The notes under the pieces were generated by a model. That model was given only the letters and a program-made list of their open reading frames with translations, made no database searches and was not told where the DNA came from. A DNA stretch of 64,000 bases from contig CAZJGI010000004.1 of the NCBI GenBank assembly GCA_964545315.1, positions 1 to 64,000 on the forward strand, read 5' to 3'. Source of the stretch: JAAYJR01 sp964545315. Lineage in GTDB: Bacteria; Bacteroidota; Bacteroidia; Bacteroidales; Prolixibacteraceae. This document shows, piece by piece, positions 53,702-63,441 of this stretch (positions within the stretch are counted from its first letter, which is position 1; every line of letters begins with the position of its first letter). Position numbers and translations under genes: made by a program.

Positions 53702-55920
53702 TAGTCAATTATTTTCTGATCTTTTGAATGTACAAAAAGTATAGTACCCAGCTCACAGTATCCTTCAAACAGTTTTGCTTTCTCTTTTTTTAATAATTCT
53801 TCACGTACACCAATCAGTGTCAAACCTGCATTGACAGAATGATTGCTGATTATGGATTTTGCAGAGACGTCAGGTTTTTGAATAATAAGCCTGATATTTT
53901 TAGGATGGATAGGCAGTCTTCCTGTAATTACCAGATCACGCATTGCCTCCTTTGTCTTTTCAACCTCCTCCGGTCTGCAGATATTAAAAATTTGTATCTG
54001 GCCCTTTTTCCAGTCCGGATGAACCATGATGATAAAGCTGAGAAGGATCATCAGGTTTGAATTTTCAGTATCAAAGGAATTGATCCATACATGGATTCCG
54101 TTTTTGCAATGAATATCTCTATGGCTGCTTGCAAGTATGCAAATGTCAAAGTCGCCTGAATTAACCAATCCGAAGTTATCTATTATTTCATCAAGATTGG
54201 TTGGATTTTCTTTATCGTATTCGAAAAGGACCATGTTGTTTTCCATTCCTGCGATACCCGGTATCTGTATAGCCTGTGCAATAGCTGAGGTATTTGAAGG
54301 GGAGATCAGGGTATCTATGTAAACATGGTTTTCAATGGCACTGACCTGTTCCAGAAGTTTGAGAAGTTCTTTTCTGGCCTGTTTAGCAGAAGTGCTTGAA
54401 TAATATCCTTCAATTTGATGAAGATAGGTACCGAATCCGTATTTGAAGGATATCCAGTTTAAAAGGCGGAAAGCTTTATCACGTTTGAATGAGTCTTTTG
54501 AGATACAAATAGCACTGGGCCTCCACTCTTTGTCAGCTTTTTTACTTTGTTTTCTCTGTATCAAAACCTGAAGATTGCGATTCAACTGAAAAATTGCATT
54601 TTCAAAAATTGACGCAAAACCTTTTCTGTTTTTATGATAGTGGTCGACATATACATATATAATTATAATTACGGCGAAAGCCAGTAAGGCATAAAGGGTA
54701 CTTATTTTAAACATGATCCAAACGGCAATGATAAATCCGGTAAGTGAGATAAACCATTTAGATTTAAAGGAAGGGCGGTATGAAGGAGAAGATCCGAAAT
54801 GGTTTAGAAAAGAGATAAGACAAAGGGACCCGTATGTTACCATAAAGAACATTGAAATAATTGATGCAACAGCATTTACATCACCCAGGGCGACAAATAC
54901 AAGTGCGATCAATGAAGTTACGAGAGAGGCATTGGCAGGTTCATTATCCTTTGGTCTGGCTTCAGACAGCCACTTGTTAATTTTCTTTGAAGGGAATGCT
55001 TTGTCCATTGCAAGTGCCTGCAAGGTACGCGGAGCCACCATCACCGACCCTAATGCTGATGATATTGTTGATGCTGCCAGGCCCAGTGGTACGATAATAA
55101 CTCCACCAAGGGCAATTCTCGCCATAATAAGCTGATGTTCCAGAAGATCTTCAGCGGGAGCAGATTTGGCCAGTTTATAGACTACAAAAAAGTAGATTAT
55201 CATCCCTGTAAAAGTAGCAAGGGTGGTTCCCAGTGGTATAGATTTGGATGGTTTTGCCAGGTCGCCGGAAAGGCCAACACCTGCAGTCATTCCTGTAAAA
55301 GCAGGGAAAATAATAGCAAAAACAATAAAAAAATCCTGGGGATTACGCAGTTGTGCATTAGCCAGGCTGAATGTCGATACACCGGCATGGCTGGTTTTCC
55401 CTAAAAAGAACATTATGATAGAGATAAACAAAACACCCACTACAACATACAGGGCTTTTACACCCAAATTAGCACCTTTTTTAATAATTAGTGCACCAAG
55501 TCCGATCATCACCGGTATGCTTATAGCTTGTCTTGGCAGGGTGAATTGAAATTTCTCCAGAAGAAAGTTAAATACAAACTCAAATGCTTCAGTAAAAGCA
55601 ATTACATAAAAGGCAACACTTATGGCCTGCGAAAAGTAAAGCGCTATCCCTATTGTTGCACCTATATTCAGGCCAAAAGAACGTGAGATAATAAAGTATT
55701 CTCCTCCTCCTTCAACCCGTTTATTGGTTGCAATTTCAGAAATGGCCAGGGCAGTGGGGATTGTAACAAGATGCCCCAGAATAATGATCAGGATAACTCC
55801 CCAAAAGCCGAGTGTTCCAACAGCATAACCAAAGCGGAGGAAGAGTATGGCACCTAAGATTGTTGATATGGCAGTAAAAAAAACCGGAGCGGTGCCAAAT
55901 TTTTTAATTCCGTTTTCCAT
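53701..55920 (-). CDS. APC-superfamily transporter of the SLC12 (cation-chloride cotransporter) type
   Basis: A 739-residue protein with about twelve helices in the first 430 residues and a 300-residue cytosolic C-terminal domain. The opening GTAPVFFTAISTILGAILFLRFGYAVG and the ISEIATNKRVEGGGEYFIISRSFG, GMTAGVGLSGDLAKPSKSIPLGT and SALGSVMVAPRTLQALAMD segments match bacterial Na-K-Cl/SLC12-type transporters, and the soluble tail resembles the SLC12 regulatory domain. Function is inferred as chloride-coupled cation or amino-acid-like transport. It is translationally coupled to the CorA gene downstream. Confidence 0.85.
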   Translation of the reverse strand: MENGIKKFGTAPVFFTAISTILGAILFLRFGYAVGTLGFWGVILIIILGHLVTIPTALAISEIATNKRVEGGGEYFIISRSFGLNIGATIGIALYFSQAISVAFYVIAFTEAFEFVFNFLLEKFQFTLPRQAISIPVMIGLGALIIKKGANLGVKALYVVVGVLFISIIMFFLGKTSHAGVSTFSLANAQLRNPQDFFIVFAIIFPAFTGMTAGVGLSGDLAKPSKSIPLGTTLATFTGMIIYFFVVYKLAKSAPAEDLLEHQLIMARIALGGVIIVPLGLAASTISSALGSVMVAPRTLQALAMDKAFPSKKINKWLSEARPKDNEPANASLVTSLIALVFVALGDVNAVASIISMFFMVTYGSLCLISFLNHFGSSPSYRPSFKSKWFISLTGFIIAVWIMFKISTLYALLAFAVIIIIYVYVDHYHKNRKGFASIFENAIFQLNRNLQVLIQRKQSKKADKEWRPSAICISKDSFKRDKAFRLLNWISFKYGFGTYLHQIEGYYSSTSAKQARKELLKLLEQVSAIENHVYIDTLISPSNTSAIAQAIQIPGIAGMENNMVLFEYDKENPTNLDEIIDNFGLVNSGDFDICILASSHRDIHCKNGIHVWINSFDTENSNLMILLSFIIMVHPDWKKGQIQIFNICRPEEVEKTKEAMRDLVITGRLPIHPKNIRLIIQKPDVSAKSIISNHSVNAGLTLIGVREELLKKEKAKLFEGYCELGTILFVHSKDQKIID

Positions 55921-55991
55921 CTGATAAAATTGAATTAAGGCGTAATATAGGAAATATTAAAGTTATTTGTTAAACTAAATAAACCATTTCA

Positions 55992-57254
55992 TTAATTGCC
56001 AAAGTCATCAAACAATATATTTTCATTGGGAACCCCAAGATCGTAAAGCATTTTTTGTACCGCATCATTCATCAGTGGTGGACCGCACAGGTAATAATTT
56101 ATCTCCTCAGGTTCTTCGTGTTTGTGAAGATATTCATCGTATATCACCTGATGGATAAATCCGGTTGGTCCTTCCCATTTATCTTCGGGTTGAGGTTCAG
56201 AAAGCGCCAGCGTAAATTTAAAATTATTGAAATTTTTCTCAATATTCCTGAACTCATCGTAATAGAATACCTCTTTCCATGAACGGGCACCATACCAGAA
56301 AGTGACTTTTTTGTTTTGTTCTTTTAAAGTGTAGAACAGGTGGAAAAGATGTGAACGCATCGGGGCCATTCCTGCACCTCCTCCGATAAACATCATTTCA
56401 TTGTCATTATCCTTTAAGAAGAATTCACCATAGGGGCCTGAGATTGACACCTTATCCCCCGGTTTCCTTGAGAAAATATAGGATGAACAAATACCCGGGT
56501 TTACTTTTTTAAAACTGTTATTGGCTTTGTCCCAGGGTGGGGTGGCAATTCTGATATTGAGCATTATGATGTTGCCCTCTGCCGGGTGGTTAGCCATAGA
56601 GTAGGCACGGTATGTGGGTTCCGGATTCTTCATCTTCAGGTCAAACATTTTGAATTTGTCCCACTCCTCCCTGAATTTTTCCTCTACCGAAATATCATTA
56701 TAGTCTACCTCTATTTTAGGCACATCAATTTGTATATAACCCCCTGATTTAAAGTTAAGTTTTTCTCCTTCGGGTAATTTAACGACAAATTCTTTTATGT
56801 AGGTTGCAACATTTCTGTTTGAGACTACTTCACATTCCCATTTTTTGATGCCCAGCACTTCCTGCGGTATTGTGATACTGAGGTCTTCTTTCACTTTAAC
56901 CTGACAGGCGAGCCGCCATTTGTCATATTGTTCCTTTCTGGTAAAGAAATCGGTTTCCGTGGGTAGTATCGACCCTCCTCCCTCAACTATTCTGCAACGG
57001 CACATGCCACAAGTTCCACCCCCTCCGCAGGCGGAAGGAAGAAATATTTTGTTGTTACTGAGGGTTGATAATAAAGTATTCCCCGGTTCAGTTTCAATTT
57101 TTCGCTCACCATCGTTAATGTCTATATTGACCTTGCCTGAAGGGGTAAGTTTTTTCTTAACATAGAGCAAAATTGCTACCAGTAGTAGGATGACTCCCAG
57201 GAAAACTACCACACTGGCAATAACGACGGTTGTTTGTATTGAAAGCAATAGCAT
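55992..57254 (-). CDS. nqrF: Na+-translocating NADH:quinone reductase subunit F
   Basis: A 420-residue subunit with one N-terminal membrane helix (about residues 8-31). The 2Fe-2S domain has ligands Cys76, Cys82, Cys85 (SACGGGGTCGMC) and Cys117 (ACQVK). The FAD part has YRAYSMANHP, and the NAD-binding part has GGGAGMAPMRSHLF and YYLCGPPLM near the end. It takes electrons from NADH and passes them into the complex. It is the last gene of the nqrA-F operon. Confidence 0.97.
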   Translation of the reverse strand: MLLLSIQTTVVIASVVVFLGVILLLVAILLYVKKKLTPSGKVNIDINDGERKIETEPGNTLLSTLSNNKIFLPSACGGGGTCGMCRCRIVEGGGSILPTETDFFTRKEQYDKWRLACQVKVKEDLSITIPQEVLGIKKWECEVVSNRNVATYIKEFVVKLPEGEKLNFKSGGYIQIDVPKIEVDYNDISVEEKFREEWDKFKMFDLKMKNPEPTYRAYSMANHPAEGNIIMLNIRIATPPWDKANNSFKKVNPGICSSYIFSRKPGDKVSISGPYGEFFLKDNDNEMMFIGGGAGMAPMRSHLFHLFYTLKEQNKKVTFWYGARSWKEVFYYDEFRNIEKNFNNFKFTLALSEPQPEDKWEGPTGFIHQVIYDEYLHKHEEPEEINYYLCGPPLMNDAVQKMLYDLGVPNENILFDDFGN

Positions 57255-57272
57255 CGAAATGATATTTATATT

Positions 57273-57890
57273 TTACAATTTTATTCCCATAAAGCCCATG
57301 AAGGCAAGCCCCATTAACCCTGTAATGATAAAGGTAATGCCCAATCCCCTAAGAGGGGCAGGCACATTGGAATATTTAATTTTCTCCCTGATGGCTGCAA
57401 TACCTATAATAGCTAAAAACCAGCCTATGCCTGATCCAAGGCCATAAACAGCAGCTTCACCTATATTTAAAAATTCTTTTTGTTGCATGAATAGTGAACC
57501 TCCCAGGATTGCGCAGTTGACAGCTATCAAGGGAAGAAAAATGCCGAGCTGTGTATACAGGACAGGGGCAAATTTTTCAACAACCATCTCCACCAGTTGA
57601 ACCATTGAGGCAATGACCGCTATAAACATAATAAATGACAAAAAGCTGAGATCAACCTGTGCTAACGAGGGACTGATCCATGCCAGGGCACCTGCCTTTA
57701 ATACATAATTTTCAAGGAGATAATCTACAGGGACAGTTATCCCCAGGACGAAAATTACTGCTACACCTAAACCGGTTGCTGTTTTGACTGTCTTGGAGAC
57801 AGCCAGATAAGAACACATGCCTAAGAAGTAGGCAAATACCATGTTCTCAATGAATATTGATTTAATGAATATATTAATTAAGTTCTCCAT
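57273..57890 (-). CDS. nqrE: Na+-translocating NADH:quinone reductase subunit E
   Basis: A 205-residue membrane subunit of the Nqr/Rnf type with six predicted helices (IFIENMVFAYFLGMCSYLAVS and FLPLIAVNCAILGGSLFM among them). The two cysteines, in GMCSYLAVS and NCAILG, are those proposed to hold a membrane iron centre with NqrD. It lies 18 bases after nqrD and 18 before nqrF. Confidence 0.96.
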   Translation of the reverse strand: MENLINIFIKSIFIENMVFAYFLGMCSYLAVSKTVKTATGLGVAVIFVLGITVPVDYLLENYVLKAGALAWISPSLAQVDLSFLSFIMFIAVIASMVQLVEMVVEKFAPVLYTQLGIFLPLIAVNCAILGGSLFMQQKEFLNIGEAAVYGLGSGIGWFLAIIGIAAIREKIKYSNVPAPLRGLGITFIITGLMGLAFMGFMGIKL

Positions 57891-57908
57891 ATCGCATCAG
57901 TTTATCTT

Positions 57909-58553
57909 TTATTTCTCTGTTAAATGTTTAAACCAGCTGCGCTGGACCCATATGATTAATCCAACTACAATAAGCGCCATCGGAGGTAGTATCATCATTC
58001 CGTTGTTTTCATAGAATCCGCCGTTAGCAATATACCAGCTCTCAGGAAGTATTTTATATCCGTATATTGAACCTGAACCAAACAGTTCACGAACAAATCC
58101 TACTATAATTAATATTAATGCATATCCTGCCCCGTTGCCAATACCATCGAGAAAAGATTGCCATGGTTTATTACCCAGGGCAAAAGCTTCAAGCCTGCCC
58201 ATAAGAATACAATTTGTAATTATAAGACCTACGAATACAGAAAGTTGTTTGCTTACATCATAAACATATGCTTTCAAAATCTGATCAACCAGTATTACAA
58301 GTGATGCAATTACCACAAGCTGCACAATTATCCGTATCCGGTTGGGTATTGTATTTCGCAGAAGTGAAATTATCACATTTGAAAATGCCAGCACAGCAAT
58401 GACAGATATTGACATGACCAGTGCAGGCTTGAGTTGTGCAGTTACTGCCAGGGCGGAACAAATACCCAGTACCTGTATAGTAATCGGATTACTGGTGTTC
58501 AAAGGTTCAGTAAGCAGTTTTAGATTTTTACCTGAAAATAACGGATCACTCAT
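57909..58553 (-). CDS. nqrD: Na+-translocating NADH:quinone reductase subunit D
   Basis: A 214-residue membrane subunit related to NqrE and RnfE, with six helices. Family segments include NPITIQVLGICSALAVTAQLK, VGLIITNCILMGRLEAFALG and GNGAGYALILIIVGFVREL. Cysteines in GICSALA and NCILMG are the conserved pair. It sits between nqrC and nqrE with only a few bases separating it from nqrC. Confidence 0.96.
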   Translation of the reverse strand: MSDPLFSGKNLKLLTEPLNTSNPITIQVLGICSALAVTAQLKPALVMSISVIAVLAFSNVIISLLRNTIPNRIRIIVQLVVIASLVILVDQILKAYVYDVSKQLSVFVGLIITNCILMGRLEAFALGNKPWQSFLDGIGNGAGYALILIIVGFVRELFGSGSIYGYKILPESWYIANGGFYENNGMMILPPMALIVVGLIIWVQRSWFKHLTEK

Positions 58554-58556
58554 TGT

Positions 58557-59258
58557 CTAAGATTTTTTTCTGATTAAAAATTCTTTATAACTGTTGAAAT
58601 CGTCGAGTAACATTTTTTCGAGTCCTTTACTGGTAATAGTACCTCCTGAAATTCCGTCAACACTGTGCACTTGATCAGCTGTCTGACCGCTCTTCTTCAC
58701 AATAACGGAAATAAGGTTACCTGACTGGTCGAACAGTTTTTTTCCTTTGAATTCACTTTGGAATGCAGTGGTTGAAATTTCCGCTCCCAATCCCGGGGTC
58801 TCCCCCTGATGGTCAAATGTTGCACCGTAAATTGTATTCATGTCGCTGTCGAGTGAAACATAACCCCATATAGGGCCCCACAGTCCTGCGCCGCGAAGAG
58901 GGAATATATATTTCAGTCCGCTTTCCGTGTTGCATTCAAACACAGGAAGAAGTTGCTCATCATCGGGTTTCGCCCTCTCTTTTTTCAGGTCTATATAAAA
59001 TGCATCCTCTCCTTCTACGATCTCCCCTTTGTAATTCACCACATATTGCTTTTGTATTTTTTCTTCATAAAGCTTTTCTGCATCTTCTGCAGTGCTTTCA
59101 ATATTAACCGATGCCAGGATGTTCTGTTTTTTCTCAATTTCAGCATTTCTGGTTTGGCGTGGTTTTAAAGCCATAGAAACCGAAGCCAGTAATGCAGCAA
59201 CAAATATTACCATTATTGCCGCATAGATAAATGTATATATATTACCGTTTCTGTCCAT
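58557..59258 (-). CDS. nqrC: Na+-translocating NADH:quinone reductase subunit C
   Basis: The ATG at 59258 (start MDRNGNIYTF) is preferred to an upstream TTG because a purine-rich ribosome site (AAAGAGAT) precedes it. The 233-residue protein has one N-terminal helix (about residues 8-29) and a periplasmic FMN domain. The covalent FMN threonine lies in SGGTITSKG near residue 208, the usual S-G-x-T form. It begins 15 bases after the nqrB stop. Confidence 0.95.
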   Translation of the reverse strand: MDRNGNIYTFIYAAIMVIFVAALLASVSMALKPRQTRNAEIEKKQNILASVNIESTAEDAEKLYEEKIQKQYVVNYKGEIVEGEDAFYIDLKKERAKPDDEQLLPVFECNTESGLKYIFPLRGAGLWGPIWGYVSLDSDMNTIYGATFDHQGETPGLGAEISTTAFQSEFKGKKLFDQSGNLISVIVKKSGQTADQVHSVDGISGGTITSKGLEKMLLDDFNSYKEFLIRKKS

Positions 59259-59273
59259 GATCTCTTTTTTCAA

Positions 59274-60434
59274 TTATACTGAAACATTCAATTTTTTGAT
59301 GCGTCGTTTTATATGTCCCTGTACCACATAGTAATCTATCGTTGGAGCGAAGGTGTTCATAATAAGTATTGCAAGCATCATGCCTTCAGGGTAAGCAGGA
59401 TTAAGCACCCTGATGAGAATAGCAAGGATTCCGATTAGTAATCCGTATATCCATTTGCCTTTTTCAGTCTGGGCAGCGGAAACGGGGTCGGTTGTCATAA
59501 ACACAGCTCCGAAAGCAAATCCTCCAATGATAAGGTGCTGCCAAAAAGGGAGAGCCATGAAAACATTGTCACCGGCGAAAATATTAAGAATTAATCCCAT
59601 AATTAATCCACCTGCAACAGTTGACACCATTATCTTCCAGCTTCCGATACCGGTTATAAGCAATAAAATTGCTCCAAGTAAAATAGCAAGAGTTGATGTT
59701 TCTCCTATTGAGCCGGGAATGAATCCAAAAAACGCATCCGAAACACTAAAATTGATATTACCTGCAGCTGCATCGGCCATTGGTGTTGCCCCGGTAAAGC
59801 TGTCTATCACTTTATCATTTTTCCCAAGGGCTACCCATACAGAGTTTCCTGATATTTGAGCGGGATACGCAAAAAACAGAAACGCACGGGCCAGTAAGGC
59901 CGGATTCCAAATATTCATACCTGTACCGCCAAAAACCTCTTTTCCGAAGATCACGGCAAATGCAGTTGAAACAGCAATCATCCAGAGAGGGGTTTCAACA
60001 GGCATGATCAACGGAATGAGCATTCCGGAGACGAGAAACCCTTCATTGATCTCATGGCCTCGTATCTGCGCAAATATAAATTCAATACCTAATCCGGTTA
60101 CATAAGAAACAATGACTATTGGCAATACCTTTAGGAGGCCATAAAAAAACACCTCAAAAAAACCTGCAGATTCAAGCTCTCCTATTGCCCTGAAGTGCTG
60201 GAATCCCGTATTGTACATCCCAAAAAGAAGTGCCGGAATAAGTGCAATCACAACCACTGTCATTGTCCTTTTAAGGTCGATATAGTCGTGGATATGAGTG
60301 CCTGATCCGGAAGTTGTTTTTGGAACAAACAAAAAAGTAAAAAAACCACCGTGAAGCGAGTTAAGCCAATGATACCTGGCTCCCTTTTGCACGTATGGCT
60401 CTGTTCTTTCAAAAAATTTCCTTAAAAATTCCAT
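59274..60434 (-). CDS. nqrB: Na+-translocating NADH:quinone reductase subunit B
   Basis: A 386-residue membrane subunit with about ten helices. The covalent FMN site is the threonine of SFTGATPMADAAAG (about residues 211-224), and the C-terminal GFAFGAVFMTTDPVSAAQTEKG is typical of NqrB/RnfD. It carries electrons between subunits during sodium export. It is 32 bases from nqrA and immediately precedes nqrC. Confidence 0.97.
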   Translation of the reverse strand: MEFLRKFFERTEPYVQKGARYHWLNSLHGGFFTFLFVPKTTSGSGTHIHDYIDLKRTMTVVVIALIPALLFGMYNTGFQHFRAIGELESAGFFEVFFYGLLKVLPIVIVSYVTGLGIEFIFAQIRGHEINEGFLVSGMLIPLIMPVETPLWMIAVSTAFAVIFGKEVFGGTGMNIWNPALLARAFLFFAYPAQISGNSVWVALGKNDKVIDSFTGATPMADAAAGNINFSVSDAFFGFIPGSIGETSTLAILLGAILLLITGIGSWKIMVSTVAGGLIMGLILNIFAGDNVFMALPFWQHLIIGGFAFGAVFMTTDPVSAAQTEKGKWIYGLLIGILAILIRVLNPAYPEGMMLAILIMNTFAPTIDYYVVQGHIKRRIKKLNVSV

Positions 60435-60466
60435 CCTTGTATTAAATGATTGAATTAAGTTTTAAT

Positions 60467-61813
60467 TTAACCGAGTTCTTTGATCATCATATTAATCCCT
60501 TTCCGGACTATATCCTGGACTTTGATCTTGGACGCGCATACATATTCGCAAAGCGCAAGGTCTTCCTCAATAATTTCATATATTCCTAACTGTTCCATCT
60601 TATCGATATCATCAGCCAGAATAGCTTTCAATAAAAATACCGGTAAGATATCCATCGGCACCACTTTTCTATATTGGTCTGTAAGGACAAAAGCACGTTC
60701 TCCTCCATGCATGTTGGCATTGAGTTCATAACTTTTTTGCGGGAATAGCTTTGAAAAGAAAGTTTTGGAGGCACTGAACTTATTGAGGCCGGGAGTAGCC
60801 CAACCCAGTAATTCGTAATTATCACCCTCAGGTATCACAGTTATCTGTGTATCAAAAAATCCCAGATAAGATTCAGGTTGTACCTGCTTGCCGGTAAGCA
60901 CATTGCCTGAAATAATACGTTGATGGTAATCTGCCTTTTTTAGTCTTCCCTTTGTCATGAATGAGACAGGTGCACCAACGACAGTTTTATAATATTGCGG
61001 ATCTGCTGCTTCTGATCCGGTAAAGGCTATTGTCCTTGTAAAATCAACATGGCCGGTTTCGAAAAGCCTGCCGATAAATATTACATCCTGTACATTTATT
61101 GTCCAGACAACATCTCCTTTGAAAAGAGGTGATATGTGGTGTATTTGCACTCCTGCATTACCTGAAGGGTGCGGGCCTGAGAAATATTTTATTTCTGCAT
61201 TGCCGATACCTGTAAATATTGAATTCTCATTAACACCAATAAAGATTTTTCCTTCTGTTAGCTTTGATAATGCATTAACACCAGTCTGAAATGTCTTAAG
61301 CTGGTCTTTCATGATGTAATTATAATCAGGAGCAAGGGGTGCAGTATCAAAGGAAGAGATAAAAACAGCACGGGGCTTCTCATCCGGATTTGCAATTATC
61401 CCATATGGCCTGCGCTTCAGGAATGGCCATAAACCGCTTTTCAGAAGAACAGTCTTTATCTCATCTCTGCCAAGTGAAAGCGGATCTGCCTGTATAAATT
61501 GTGCAGAACCACTCTCTTTGTCTGTCTTAATAACTACTTCCAGAATTTTTCTTCGTTCACCCCTTTTTACTGTGGCTACTTTTCCTCCCAATGGGACAGT
61601 AAACAAAACTTCCGGATGGTATTTGTCGAAAAACAGTGCATCCCCGGTCTTGACCATATCCCCGGCCTTAACAATTAATTTAGGATTTAGTCCATGAAAA
61701 TCAGTGGGTTTGACAGCTACAAACGGAGGTGGTTCAAGAGTATCTGTCCTGAGGGCAGCTTCCCCTTTTATCTTAATGTTGAACCCTTTCTTTAACTTAA
61801 TAAATTCTGACAT
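60467..61813 (-). CDS. nqrA: Na+-translocating NADH:quinone reductase subunit A
   Basis: The ATG at 61813 (SEFIKLKKGFNIKIKGEA) is chosen over a TTG three codons upstream, which lacks support. The 448-residue soluble subunit has the NqrA N-terminal barrel-like domain (VAVKPTDFHGLNPKLIVKAGD) and the C-terminal segment LEGCEYV-type helix seen here as DLALCEYVCASKIKVQDIVRK. It takes part in quinone binding at the cytosolic side. It leads the operon, with a promoter at 61847-61877. Confidence 0.96.
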   Translation of the reverse strand: MSEFIKLKKGFNIKIKGEAALRTDTLEPPPFVAVKPTDFHGLNPKLIVKAGDMVKTGDALFFDKYHPEVLFTVPLGGKVATVKRGERRKILEVVIKTDKESGSAQFIQADPLSLGRDEIKTVLLKSGLWPFLKRRPYGIIANPDEKPRAVFISSFDTAPLAPDYNYIMKDQLKTFQTGVNALSKLTEGKIFIGVNENSIFTGIGNAEIKYFSGPHPSGNAGVQIHHISPLFKGDVVWTINVQDVIFIGRLFETGHVDFTRTIAFTGSEAADPQYYKTVVGAPVSFMTKGRLKKADYHQRIISGNVLTGKQVQPESYLGFFDTQITVIPEGDNYELLGWATPGLNKFSASKTFFSKLFPQKSYELNANMHGGERAFVLTDQYRKVVPMDILPVFLLKAILADDIDKMEQLGIYEIIEEDLALCEYVCASKIKVQDIVRKGINMMIKELG

Positions 61814-62127
61814 ATTGATCAACCATAGTATTGTTTATCAGGTTGGCAAATGTAAATAATTAATTGCCTTTCCGCAATCTTTATGCTTAATTTTTCAAAT
61901 AATCGAAATATACAAACAAGTTAATATGTTAATTCTTGCCGATAAAGAGTGGGCTGCAACTTTTAGACAAATTATGTAAATTTATTTAATTGAATTTTAA
62001 TCAGTTAAAAAGTTAAAATATTTTGTCCCTAAAATATTTCATTTTTAAAGCGATCCCAATTTTTATTTCTTATACTTTCGTCTCTGGTATGGAATTTGCC
62101 TTCCGTTTATATTGAAAAGTTTGCCTT
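61814..62127. other. Divergent spacer between nqrA and the DUF5103 gene
   Basis: This 314-base AT-rich spacer carries the nqr promoter and a short inverted repeat (AAATATTTT at 62016-62024 with AAAATATTT at 62031-62039) nearer the DUF5103 gene, which could be an operator or simply AT-rich chance. No RNA gene was seen. Confidence 0.5.
61847..61877 (-). promoter_or_regulatory. Promoter of the nqrABCDEF operon
   Basis: On the minus strand, a TTG (61877-61875) is followed after 20 bases by TACATTTG (61854-61847). Box and spacing fit the Bacteroidetes TTTG/TAnnTTTG promoter, and it lies 33 bases before the nqrA start. This is the best-supported promoter in the window. Confidence 0.65.
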
Positions 62128-63420
62128 ATGATGAAACAATTTATTTTATTTACTATACTCTTCCGGATCGTAACAGCAAATGTTGCCAAAGGAGAGGAAG
62201 GTAATTTTTATTATGAAAATGCTGTATATAATGAAGATATAAAAACAGTGCTTATGTTTCGTGACGGTTTTGGCCTGTCTAATCCTGTTCATGAACTTGG
62301 TGAAGAAACACCATTGGTTTTTATGTTTGATGATCTGTCAGGAGAGGTTAAGGATTATTATTATACAATAATTCATTGTGATGCAGACTGGAATGAGAGT
62401 TTTATTCCTCAAAGTGATTACCTGGACGGTTTTGCCGAAAATCCACTTGATGATTATGCCCGTTCTTTCAATACTACATTTCAGTATATTAATTACAGGC
62501 TCATGATACCTAATGAAAATGTTACTTTTAAACTTTCAGGCAATTATGTACTTGTAGTTTATGAGGGTGCGGGGAAGGAGAATATCATACTAAGTAAAAG
62601 GTTTTATGTGGTTGAACCATTGGTGTCGATTGAGGGGACGGTCAGAAGGGCAACACTCGATGCCTTTAAGGGAGAAAACCAGGAAATTGATTTTACCATT
62701 TTTCATGATAATCTGAATATTCAGTATCCTGCAGAGGAGGTTAAAGTAGTAATTATGCAAAACAGCAGATGGGATAATGCAATCCGTGGCCTGAAACCAT
62801 TATTTATTCGCGACAGGGCATTAATATATGATTATAACAGGGAGAATGTTTTTATCGCAGGAAATGAATTCAGATATTTTGATAACAGAACGAACAAAGT
62901 TACAGGAGAGAATGTCCTTACAACTGAGTTTCATCGCCCTTACTTTCATAAGACTCTTGTGCCGGACCAGGTGAGGTCAAATAAGCCATACTTTCCCTAT
63001 CGTGAGATGAACGGACAATATACTGTGGAAAGCCAGGACAGGGAGGTTGAAGATTACGATGTTGAATGTGATTATACATTTGTCCATTTCACATTGCCTC
63101 TTGAGTCTGTATTGCTTGGAGGGACAATTAATGTTTTTGGGGCTCTAAATAACTGGAATGCTAATAAGAGTAATGAGATGACCTGGAATTTTGATACAAG
63201 TGCATATGAACTTACGATGTTACTGAAACAGGGATATTATAATTATATGTACGTTTATGTACCTCAGGGATCTAAGGTTGCAGACCATAAAAATATTGAG
63301 GGAAGTTATTGGGAAACGGAAAATGATTATCAGATATTTGTCTATTACCGAGAGATGGCCTCCCGGTATGACAGACTAATAGGCTATCGCCAGATGAATT
63401 CAATTACCAACCGGCAATAA
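62128..63420 (+). CDS. DUF5103-family secreted protein
   Basis: A 430-residue protein with a signal peptide (residues about 1-21). The whole chain fits DUF5103: YYENAVYNEDIKTVLMFRDG near the start, FDDLSGEVKDYYYTIIHCDADW (about residues 71-92), SDYLDGF, the WDNAIRGLKP segment and the C-terminal GGTINVFGALNNWN to LLKQGYYNYMYVYV. That C-terminal part looks like an E-set domain of the glycogen-binding (CBM48) kind. The family is confined to Bacteroidetes and has no known function. It is divergent from the nqr operon and convergent with the oxidoreductase gene. Confidence 0.85.
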   Translation: MMKQFILFTILFRIVTANVAKGEEGNFYYENAVYNEDIKTVLMFRDGFGLSNPVHELGEETPLVFMFDDLSGEVKDYYYTIIHCDADWNESFIPQSDYLDGFAENPLDDYARSFNTTFQYINYRLMIPNENVTFKLSGNYVLVVYEGAGKENIILSKRFYVVEPLVSIEGTVRRATLDAFKGENQEIDFTIFHDNLNIQYPAEEVKVVIMQNSRWDNAIRGLKPLFIRDRALIYDYNRENVFIAGNEFRYFDNRTNKVTGENVLTTEFHRPYFHKTLVPDQVRSNKPYFPYREMNGQYTVESQDREVEDYDVECDYTFVHFTLPLESVLLGGTINVFGALNNWNANKSNEMTWNFDTSAYELTMLLKQGYYNYMYVYVPQGSKVADHKNIEGSYWETENDYQIFVYYREMASRYDRLIGYRQMNSITNRQ

Positions 63421-63441
63421 CAGGATTGTACAGACCTTTTT

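Noticed and set aside
58557..59258. NqrC flavin motif SGGT instead of SGAT
   Set aside because: The FMN threonine is kept and this variant is, as far as I recall, usual in Bacteroidetes NqrC, so it is not a novelty.
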